A stretch of 64,000 nt of DNA from Apostichopus japonicus (lineage: Eukaryota; Echinodermata; Holothuroidea; Aspidochirotida; Stichopodidae), in the NCBI RefSeq assembly GCF_037975245.1, contig NC_092562.1:19620054-19684053 (forward strand), written 5' to 3'. Positions 28,801-40,800 of this stretch are shown piece after piece; the first letter of the stretch is position 1; the number at the start of each line of letters is the position of its first letter. The translations under genes and the position numbers were made by a program. The notes beneath the pieces are model-generated. The model did no database searches, was not told the DNA's origin, and was given only the letters and a program-made list of their open reading frames with translations.

Positions 28801-31800
28801 TAGTAAACATATACACTAAAATTTCACAAGTTTATATTTTTTCCGTCAGAACACTCAACAAAACCAATAAAGCACCTTGTCTTAAACAGAATCTTTTATT
28901 CCCATTTGAAATGTACAACTGAATAAGTAAATAAGAGGATGACAGACAAAATCTTGCAAAAAATCATTTTCAATCATTTTTGCCAAACCTGGAATTTATT
29001 GTTCATTGAGTCATAACAAATAATATGTCACCTTTCAAGGATAAAAGCAGAAACAAGAAATCACAAGAAAACGAGAGCAGTTTGCGGAAGGACGGTTTGC
29101 CTTGAAAACTCCTTCGACTATAGGCATGTCTGTTGCAATCATGCAATATTTCCTAAAAATCCCTTTGCAATTAAGATTGAGTTGAGATTAGATATAAAGA
29201 CTGAGGGTTTTATGCAGCAGTCCTTTGTCCTTCAAATAGTTAGTGTCACATCCTCTGTAGCCATGGAATTCAGGTTTCAACATTTTCCTGCATTTCAATT
29301 CCAGAAATATAGGCTACTTGTTTTTTTATTTGTATGTATATGAATGAGCAATTTTTCACTTGTGCCCTACCCAACAGATCCATTTAAAAATAAAGACACA
29401 ATCTTTCAAAAAAGAAAGTTTTTTTTTAGCAACAATTACTCAAAATGGCAGACTTCACTTACAGGTTGAGTTATATAAATTGTGTTTTCTATAATTTTCT
29501 ATTGTAAGCTGAGGTTGCTGTACACACAAGTACACAACCTGCAGAGACTTTTAAAGAACAGGGCTACTTCTCTGGAATAAACTTGTTTGGATTATAGCAG
29601 CATGAATGGTATGTCACTGCTGAGTCTTGCTTCCAAAGGTTTTCAGTAGTCAAATTGCTGAGTTACCAACATTGCACTACTGTTTGTTATCATAATTATG
29701 GCTATGACAAATTCTTGACATACCATATCTTGTTATCTTTTGTCCAGGGGAGGGGGGTTGAGAATGGTGGGGGGATTGTGTGGAGTGTAGGATATATCAT
29801 GGTAAGGTAGAAAAAGTGAGTTATGTAATAATTATGTAATTATTATGTAAAAAATTGCATAAAGCCCTCACAGGCCAAACTACACAGTCCCATGGAGGGC
29901 TGCGGCACAGAGTCGAACAGAGTCGAACAGGAAGACCGCTCCCTCAAGGAGGCTGCATACCTTTGCTAGGCAATGCCTACCAGTACAACCCTGCAATAAA
30001 TTGAATGAACCATAAGTAATCATGTTCTAAATAAACTACACAATATCTATACAATGTGGGTGGAATACGTAACACAATACAATTATTACGTACACAATAA
30101 ACTGTTTCCACAAATCCACCTTTCCATACTTTATGCTTAAATCCCTTGACAAAGTTATCACCGAATGTTTGTATACTTTTAGCTTTTGGTAAATTTTCAT
30201 TATATGAAAATAATTATTTCCTTATACTTTTACCTAAATCTCCAAGCAACAAATATACTGTAACCACTTTTCCACCTAGTTTACCCACTCACATGCCTTA
30301 AAATAATTTGCCTAACAACACGTTGCACAATGTTTTACCGATCGCTTTAATCACATCAACTGATTTAGACCGCTAATTGTTTCTGTGATACAGAAATGCA
30401 ATATAATTTACTTAAATACAAAAACTGAAGCCAACTTACCAGTAGAACTCTTCTTTAAACCTGCTTTCCCTCGAGACCATCTTCTCACAAAGGTTGCATA
30501 GGTTCTGTGTCCCTCACCTTTAGCTAAACTTAAACCTTTGTTTGTTATTATGATAATTCACTCGGCGTACACACAAGCCTTTGTTACCAAACTTAGGGAA
30601 CTTACAATACAATACTGACCAGTGGCTATGTTTTCATCCCCGATACAACATACACAGACAAACATGTTCCTATTATACCCATGCATTGACTGGACATGTG
30701 ACAATAGCCATATTCCATTCTCCACTAATTTCATAGATGTATCTAGTTTAGTATGTGTTGGTAATTTGTATTCTTGAAGAGGAACAGACATTCCTGGGGT
30801 GTTAAGAAAAATGCTACAAGATCAATTAATAACTAAATGCAACAAATTAACCCAAAAAATATGCATGTATTATTTTTAAACAGAAAATGTTTATAATATT
30901 AACAAAACGAGTCTTTATCTACTCACTTTAACTAATGAAGACTCACTTTACATATGTGAAATCATGTGTAAAAGCCCTAACCTACTTTACAGCTAGAAAT
31001 ATATCCAGCTAGATTTTGAACCTTTTAAGAAAAATTGAATTTCATGACAATTACCTGAGAATAATATATCAACGCTTACGTAAGTGTGATAAGTAATTAC
31101 CGTCCATTTCAATAACCTTCCTTTTTTCCGCTTGAATGGTAAATCTTGAGACGGTCGCGTTGTTAGGTAAGGAATGACACTACCATCATCAGCATCATAG
31201 GTTTTGGCATTGAAATAATTGCCATAACTAAAAAGTAAGGACAATTTTAGGTTGCTATTAATCTTGTTTATTATATATCTATATTTCTAGCCTAAATAAT
31301 TTGTGAGATTGCTAGGCTTTATAGTGTAACACCATCTTTTAGTTGCTCCAAATATTTCTTGACAAATGTCCAAGCATATAGTATTTGGCAATGAATTGCA
31401 TCATGATATATATTAGCATGAACAATTCATTACTTGATACAGTATATTGACAGAATTTAGTCTAGTTTATTCCATTCGGGGGGGGGGGGCTGTTTGTTGA
31501 TGTTAATCTTAAGGAACATTAAATATGAATTTAACAGACACCCTGCAAAAAATACAACAGTCAATCAATGTTGTTGAAAATGCTGCGTCGCAAGACAGAT
31601 ATTTCTTATTGGATCAATTCAATTCAGGTACAGCAAAATATAAATACTGTCGCTCAAATCCTCCTCGTCCCTCCCCACCTCCCCCCCCCCCATCAATAAA
31701 AACCAAGTTTCTGTTTGAATACCAGTAACCATCATTTGATTTTCTAACATACTATACAGCGATACTGATGAGCATTAATGTCATTAATTTTTCTACATTG

Positions 31801-34800
31801 CTGTGGTAATATTTTTCTTGGAATTCCTTCAATGTTTTACATATGTTTTCAGATTTCAAAATGAATTACTATGAAGATGCCTGCAGCAATACTACTCTAT
31901 ACAACACATCTACTCAAGATGGGTCCCTGGAATGCTTGAAGGAAAACAGTCTCCTCTATGCCATTCTCATGTTTGGTACCCTTTGGCTGGGAGTGACTCT
32001 TTATAACTTCACAAAGAGGTATTAAAAACATTCATTTTGATCTCCACAAACTAAGTAAATGGCTAACTTTTTCAAACATGGCCCAAATAGGGTGAGTTGT
32101 GTGGTTTGTAGATCTCAGTCACTATATAGACCCTTTTAAAAATAATCATGAAAGAAATCATGAAAAAAAGGATCAGAATTGGCCTCCTCTTGAAAGTCAG
32201 CGTTGCTCGATTTGTGTGTTGTGTTATTAATGAGTCATATCTCAAAAGAGGCATGGTATTTGCTTGAAGGGTATTATAGCCTCACGGTCTGTAATTAAGC
32301 TGACATTAGTTGAAAGCATTTAATTGCCAGCCTGGAATGTGGGTCATTGAACAGCATGTTAAAGACGAAGGTGGAGGGGGAGGGAGGGGAGGTGTGTGGA
32401 GGTTTTCAAAATGAAAAGGAAATGAAAATCAAATACAGTAGGCCATGTAATAAGTTTTATGCTCTTTGCAGCAGATTTTGGTTGCTAGCCTTCCTACTTA
32501 ACCCTTAAGACTTGTGGGTTATTAGAAGGGCTGAATTGGATATTTTCAGTAATACAGCTCCATAATCAGTAGTCAATGATAGTAGTATGATATCACACAC
32601 ATTCAAGTGGACACTTGAACCTTTTTGCTTTATACTTTGTCATGCAGAATCAGTCCTTCAGCATTTTCAGTTTATTTTATTTTCTTTATGCGCATCTTAA
32701 ACACTGAAGGATGTTTCCCTATTTTGACATGAAAGTATGCCATGGGGTGAGAAGTTCACAAGAGTTTATATTAAATCTCTTGGCTAAATGATCCTGTTAT
32801 GGGAGATTTAAGGGATGTGTCTCGCGCCTCGTACATCTCAAAATCCCCCAGCCTCTCTTGAGTTGAACATATCCTGTGAGGTGTTATTCCTCTGAGAAGA
32901 TTAGAAAGTATTTTTTGCCTTCAGGAAGCAAATACAGAGCATTAAAACTGATTCACTGAAAAAGAAGAAGGAGAGATATAAAGAAAGCAAAATGGCAGAA
33001 CTGTCTATCTGTATGATACATAGCAAATCTAGACGTGTGTATAATAGGCTCACTCTATATCATTGAACGAAGCTAGGTACTGAGTGATGGGGATTGGGTT
33101 GCAGCTATATTTATTGAAAGTATGAATTATAGATGAGATGTGAGAGTTCAGATTATTTTCTTTCATTACAATAAACATACCATTCTGAGGGTTATATAAC
33201 AGACAAAAAAGAATATAAAGTGAAAGAAAAAGTATGGATGGTTGAAAATTAGAATTTGTTTTACAGTCATCCTGCATGTTTTGTTAATTGGTTGGGATTG
33301 AGACCCAATCTCAAATTAGTCCTGTTTTATCCTGTAATTAGTCTGTTTTATTCTGTAATCAGTCCTGTTTTATTCTCTAATTAATCCTGTTTTATTCTCA
33401 AATTAGTCCTGTTTTATTCTCTGATTAGTCCTGTTTTATTCTCTAATTAGTCCTGTTTTACATCTGACAACAGCTTTTGGAGCGTGTGATTTTCACCAAA
33501 TCTACCAAGCGTTATTACAAAAAGAGGTAGCACTTTGACTTGATGACAATACGACACCACCATAGCTTTCATCATCAAATGAATGTTAGATATCTCTAGT
33601 AATTAAAGATTCCACTCAACTCCACAAGATCTGCTACATGGCTGTAATGATCACTCGCAAATTGCACTTGAAACCAGATATGTCAACACTTTCTTTTACC
33701 TATTCTTTGTATTTGTCACAAACTTTTGATTTGTGAAGCTACATGAGCCGAACGACAATGTTCTTAGGCAATTTTTGCAATGTTTTAAGCAATTTTAGTT
33801 TTTCATCAAACATTCACCAAAGTCAACTCCATCACTCACTGCTTGTCACAAAGTTTGGACAATTTTGTTTGTTTTGTTTGTTGGTCTTTTATAAAACTTG
33901 AACACTTTATTTTTGTGCTAGGTAGAATAACTGTCATTCTGATGATATTTATGGTAGAGATGACAAGTTGAAGATAGCTAGGTCTAAGTATTGAAGCTAG
34001 TGTGCATGGTTATAAGGCTTTCTAGTCACTTCGCCCAACAACCATTTTGCCCAACTGCCATTTCGCCCAACCAGCCTGGTCATTTCGCCCAACCAGCCTG
34101 GTCATTTCGCCCAACCAGCATGGTCATTTCGCCCAACCATCATAGTCATTTCGCCCAACCAGCATGGTCATTTCGCCCAACTGTGTTGGTCATTTCGCCC
34201 AACCTTATTTTTACTAATATTCAGTCAGAATAATATTACTTTTTCTATTCCACTAGTTCAATTTGATTTATTTTGGGTTAGGTTACTTCGTAATAGGTAA
34301 TTAAAAAAGTGAGGTCCGCTCGATATCGATCGGAGTCTGAGCAGTTATTTCGGGTATAATGGGAGGATTACACTACTTTAGGCGTTTACGCATACAATGG
34401 GAGTTATATTATTATACAAACACAGGGGAATCGGTCTTCATAAAAACCTATCAAACCTAACCCCTAAAATACTGATCCATCCTACTGACTAACAATTCCC
34501 GAACGTTTCCTTATTAAATTGAAAAAAAATATATAAAACCCGTCCGTAATATTGAATTACTATATTTAATCAAAGTAACCACTTTATCAATGTAACCACA
34601 TATGTAATCATATATGTAATCAATTTAACCACGACTTCAAGTTTCCTTAATACTCGGTTCGTATCCCGTAACGTTAACAATTCCCGAACGTTTACTATAT
34701 CAAACCTATCAAACCTAACCCCTAAAACACTGATCCATCCTCAAGATTCCTTAATATTCGGTTCGTATCCTGTAACGTTAAAAATTCCCGAACGTTTCCT

Positions 34801-37800
34801 TACTAAAGTTATACAAAGTAAAGGACTTCAAGTTTCCTTAATATTCCTTAATATTCGAACGTTTACTATCAAACCTAACCTCTAACACACTGATCAGTCC
34901 TCAAGTTTCCTTAATATTCGGTTTGTATCCTGTACGTTAAAAATTCCCGAACGTTTCCTTACTAAAGTTATACAAAGTAAAGGACTTCAAGTTTCCTTAA
35001 TATTCCTTAATATTCGAACGTTTACTATCAAACCTAACCCCTAACACACTGATCAATCCTCAAGTTTCCTTAATATTCGGTTCGTATCCTGTAACGTTAA
35101 CAATTCCCGAACGTTTCCTTTTGAAATATCATATTTAATCAAGGTTGGGCGAAATGACCAGACTGGTTGGGCGAAATGACCAGGCTGGTTGGGCGAAATG
35201 ACCAGGCTGGTTGGGCGAAATGACCAGGCTGGTTGGGCGAAATGACCAGGCTGGTTGGGCGAAATGGTAAGGTTGGGCGAAATGGCAGTTGGGCGAAATG
35301 GTTGTTGGGCGAAGTGTCCTGCTTCCGTTATAAGTACATTGTTGCACCGTTCATTGCTGAACTAAAATAAAGTGTTAAATTTATTGAGATGGTCAAACTG
35401 ATATTACTTGGATTGAATGGTTATGAGGTGCAAGCTTATCTTAGAAGCAGGAAAAAGAGAATTTCTATCGCTCAAACTGATACTGTGAGTTTATTGCGAT
35501 TTGCTTTGCGTAATTTTTTACCTATTGGGACTTTCATACTAATGATTTGTGATAGCTAGGTGATTTCATGCTTTTAAACTTGTTTTTCAATTATATAGTT
35601 GACTCAGGGCTAGTTTATGTCAGTAAATGAATCATGTTGCTCTAAGTGCATGTTTGCATGTAACATACAGTCCTGACTATAGACAAAAATTTCTATTGAA
35701 AATAGAAAAAAAGCTTTCTGATCTCAAATAATCACAATTTGGGTGTTCAATTATTTTTGGGTAGTTACTTTTTTCTTATAATTTTGTTAGCTCTCAAAGT
35801 AATGATAGATGACAGAGAAAAATATGGATTGGTTGCTATCTTCTTTAATATGTCAAAGAGAAGCAACACACTTAATACAGCCACAAATGAATAGAGTATG
35901 ACATTTTTGCCAATGATATAAACAAGAACTATATAGTAGAGAGGCTTGGATGGCCAACATTTCCCTTCCATGTGAATACCATGATCACTTTCAGTCACAA
36001 GATAAATTTGACTGATACAGGATGGGTAGAATCTAATTACATGGTGTTCCTTGCGGAGTATTGAGAGTGACATTTCTCAGTGACTGATGAACAGCAGGAC
36101 TCATAAAAGGAGTAGCCGACTCAAGAAGGCTCGATCATAGACCCTTGTTCGTCACTCTCTATTGATTCAAATATCTCTAAATGAATATTGATGCTGAATT
36201 TAACATCCTTCTACATAATACTGTTTGTAAGAGTGATGATCAGGTGATGTTTTATTGCACACTTCATCTTGCAGTTAAGAGAAACTGGTGTATGATTCAT
36301 AATTCTGGCCGGGCTATTCCAAGTAGTAGAGGGTGAGATGAGGTGGGGTGGGGTAGGATAGGATGGGATAGGGTGGGAAGGGGAGGGGAAGGATTCTGTA
36401 GTGGGTAGGGTAAAGTGATATATGCAACAAAATTTCTTTCTAATATATGCAGGGTTACAGAGTGTTTCATAGGAGCCGTTGTTCCACAATGATGGGGTCA
36501 TTGTGGAACAAATCTATAAACACTTCATTTTTGCATTGCTAAATACATTATGATTAACAATAATACTTCAAAAGTTCAGCGGTGGGCAACATATTGTAAA
36601 GTAGTTAGATCATTCATGTTTTCTTCACTTCTTTCATGTATTCAGTGCCATCCTGAAATACAACACCTCATTGATTTGGCAAATATAGCTCAGGATTCTA
36701 ACAACTTCTGACAAAAGCCCGACTAGAAAGTGTTATTTGAAAAGTATTTCATCCTTCATCATCGTTGAATAGTAAAGCTGATCTTTGAAAATGCAACCCA
36801 AAATGACGCTAATGCAAACACCCATTCTTTCCTGAAAATTTACCGACTGTTGCTTGCTGTTTAATTCCTCTTCCTTACAGTGACAAACTAAATTTGGTAG
36901 AAAAACATACTTAAAGTAATCTAACTATAAATGGTTTATTAGGGAGAAAAATCAGTAAGGCAAAGATAGTCTGACAAGGTGAAAAATCACTTTGTCCCTA
37001 GCTATATAGGTATAATGTTTTCATTAATGCCCAATCATATTTTCATTTATGCAAACATGCTTCATAATAATCTATTTTTTATTCTATTTTACACTATAGT
37101 CCATTCCTGGATGTCAGCAAGAGAGAGGCGTTAGCGGACTACTCATTACCGGTGGCTGTGCTCACTATGTCTTTTGTTGGTTCTTTCATTTTCAGGGATA
37201 TTCAATGTAAGTGTAAACCTAATTACCCTTACCTTTTAATGAGAGGGGGGGGAGGGAGTACATGCGTGGCTCTGGATGTAACACTACATGATATACAACA
37301 ACAGAGGGGGGGGGGGGGGGAAGCGAGGCTGAAAATATAAGGTTACACTTCACAATAATTGCAGAAATTGAGGGAAGTTTGATGTCTGGCAATCTGCATC
37401 TATTTAAGGATCGACATCATGAACGGTGAAAGAGCTTGGAAGGTTCGTCCAGTGTCGTCAGATTTTGGAGTTGGGAATTAAGAGGAGATGCTTTGTCCGT
37501 ACTCAACATTCTAGGGATTAATTAGCAAATGCAATTATTTTTTTCCAGTTATTTATGGACGGTGACAATTTTTTTTTAACACAGAGACTCCTTTAATCAT
37601 GGGTTACACTTTCTGGAATATTCATGACACACTCTGCTTTGGTTGTTGGAGTATGAAAAGAGACTAAATATTTGATGATCTCTTCACATTTATCTATTGG
37701 AAAAAATAGTCAGTTAATTTCCATTGTTCAAATTTGTAAATGTAGTAAAAACAGTTCCATTCCTTCTTACAGTAAGTATGAGTCACAGTAGAATCTTCAT

Positions 37801-40800
37801 GCATGATGCTCACATTAATATATTCTTTGAAGGACTTTGTATATATTTCATGGTTGTTTTATGCTAATCACTCGTTAGATGTGACTCAGGGATGTAAGTC
37901 TTCCGTATTTTTACGGAAATCCGTTTTTTTTTTAATTCCAATAAAGTTCCACAAAATTGTTCGAATATCAAAGACACAATGCGGCAAAAATGCCTGGCCT
38001 GTTGCAGCAAGCTAACTTCAACTTTCACTCATCGATCAATCAAAATACCATTCCTGTTTCGCATCATCGCATTGCACTGTACAACATTGTGCCATGTGAA
38101 TATCGTTGCGTACGTGCGAACTTCAAATCGCCATAGCTCATTTCTGTCGTTGAAAAACCTTGCCTAATTCACGTTGATTGGACTGCTAATTAATATCTTC
38201 GTAACTGCTGGTGCACGACATAACTTTCGGAATTAACGCTTGTGATATTTGTGAGCGGCGGAAATCTACGGGATACGCATATGAAAGTCGATATTTGTGA
38301 TCGCATTCGAATTTTTTATTCCGTAGTTTGCTGCGACGTATTCGTAACTTTGAGCTAGCCTAACATAACGATAGTGTGTAAGTAGTAAGAACTAGGGGTA
38401 AGATGTGTTAGCGCTAATACTTCTGAGCTAGCCTAACATAACGATAGTGTGTAAGTAGTCAGAGCTAGGAGTAGGATGTGTTAGGACGGCATTCACCCGG
38501 GGTCTCCGAATAGTTTTCCGGTTTTTTTTTTTGGCTGCACTTACATCCCTGGTGACTATTAAGCAACCCTTTGAATAGCCATATCACATTTTCTAGACTG
38601 GTTTTCTTTACAGTGTACTAACATGTCCTGTCATACAAATACCCTTGCACACAAAATCTGTATCGTTAGTTTATAGTTACTTTTGTTGAATCAATGACTT
38701 AGATCAGTGGTAAATATATTTACAACCTGAATGAAGCTTCTGTCACCTTTCAAATTGAACATCCAATGCTAAGTCATGCAGCTAGTGGTACATCACTTTG
38801 AGTCATAGAAGATACAGCTGATTAGCTTGGGACTCCTACTAAGCTTAAACAAATGATTGAGGTATACGTCAGTACTGCCAGTAAACTGGTTTGATGTTGA
38901 TGCCTAATTACCAGTTGAAAGCATCTCTTTTTTTTGGGGGGGGGGAGGGGCCAAGAAGAAGTTCAACAAGGTATCCCATCTTAATAAATCCATGAAAGAA
39001 TAATGGTAAGATTTCATTCATAAGACTTTATCAAGCTAACCTAACCATAACTTTATTTACCTTTCTTTTTTTTTCAAACAGTGACAAAATTTAAGTACAA
39101 ACAGCAAAATCTGTTTGACTTTTCGGAACTGAAGCAAGTTGACATTCCGATGATTTTCATGGCAATGGGGCTTGGCTTCTGCCTGTCACTGCTATTCTTC
39201 ATAGATCAGAATATATCCAGTGCTATGGTGAACAGGCCAGCCAATAAGTAAGTCTATAATTCTCTCAGTGCAGAGTAAATCCCCCTTATTTCATCCTATC
39301 TGCTAGTATAACCCTTTCCCCCCCCCCCAACTGCCACCACCCCCACTAAGTAAATATTGAAACGTTCCATCTTCCCTGCTATTGTTTCAGGCCTGATGTA
39401 AACAGGGTTACTGAGGGGCTCAGAGGTGAATTCAAGATGAGAAAACAGTGTATAGATGTGAACTAAAACATATCCCTTTACCGCAAGCTTTAGCATATAC
39501 TTGCGAGTTGCTTTGGTTTGCCAGAGAGATCACACACAAAAGAGAAGTTTGGGTTAATTTCTACTCATGAAGCAGACTTTAAACAGCTCTGCCATGTTTG
39601 CACAACAATTATTATGATAGACAGTCCTCTGAATTATCAGCTCTGTCAATTGTAGAATGGACCCAGAGGCAAGACAGATACAATCTAACTCTATATCAGC
39701 TGCTTAAATGTAAATAAGAAAACAGATTTAGTGAGGGACCCTCTCCCTGTCTCTGTAGATCAAAATGAATCAAAGAGTAAGTTTCCTGTGAGTAATGTCT
39801 CCCTTCTAATCTTGAGGCACCTGATGAAGCTTCTCATCGATCGAGACAGTCGGGAGCGATGAAGTATGTGAACAGTTTCATGTGTAGCCTATAGTTACTT
39901 CAACATTTCTTGAATAAAGCCGATGGGTAATCGGAAAAGAAGGTTGTTAATGACTTCTGTATCTTAAATGTATATCTAAAAGTTTAGGAACCCCCAGGTA
40001 GTCACCGGGCCATACATTCAAATAGAAGAGGAGCTTGGATGGATATCTGTTTAAATAAAAAGCCTTCTCTTCATTTGAAGATATCCTAGAATCCCATTCA
40101 ACATCACCATACACACTGCAGACCCATTAGTATCCCTACCAGCTTAATACCAAGATTATGAACATTACCTGTAATTTCATCATAACTGACAAGATTTGAA
40201 GAAAGAATAAACATGTAATACATTATTGGATAACATATATTTTTAATTTAATTTGATTTATTTTGTTATATATTATTTTATGTATATATTATATGTTATA
40301 TATATATTATATAGTATATATTATATGTTATATATTATATGTATATATTATTTTATGGTATGAAATACAGGCTTTGGATCTAGTTTCTTCATCTTATATC
40401 ATAAATTATTATTTTCTCATTCACAGGCTCAAGAAGGGGGCAGCATACCACCTGGATCTCTTTGTAGTTGCACTCATCAATGGCTTCTTGTCCATCTTTG
40501 GTCTTCCATGGGTCCATGCGGCTCTACCCCACTCTCCACTCCATGTTAGAGCTCTTGCTGATGTGGAGGAAAGAGTTGACCAGGGACATGTCAATCACAT
40601 GTAAATCCTTCAATATTTCATTATTCCATTGCCTACAACAAAATTTCGATTTCAGTTGGATAACTGGCAGCATTTTTGCTTTGTCACTTGTAGTTTGCCC
40701 ATCTGAAAATAGTTAATTAGTTTGGGTTTAATAGTGTGTGGCCATCAATATGAAACCATGAATAAATTTCACCATTACATGAGATGTTCATGGAAGCTCT

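Larger units (their letters stand above)
24746..31537 (+). other. SLC4A11-like intron d-e (6.8 kb)
   Basis: A phase-1 intron that opens the extracellular-loop region. It contains the 28-bp minisatellite with a 595-bp duplication (27.1-28.5 kb) and a cluster of minus-strand exon-like stretches (29.9-31.24 kb). A 12-G run lies at 31478-31489, just before exon e. The rest is AT-rich and featureless. Confidence 0.75.
32019..37099 (+). other. SLC4A11-like intron f-g (5.1 kb)
   Basis: A phase-2 intron containing a 22-bp tandem repeat (33309-33459), the foldback element (34017-35326) and a G-rich pentamer-like tract (about 36330-36400). No coding sequence is recognised. Confidence 0.8.

Noticed and set aside
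29880-29997. tRNA-derived SINE on the minus strand (box B-like gttcgactc, box A-like tagcaaagg)
   Set aside because: The boxes are degenerate and no tail or target duplication was seen; the stretch may instead be part of the minus-strand exon-like cluster.
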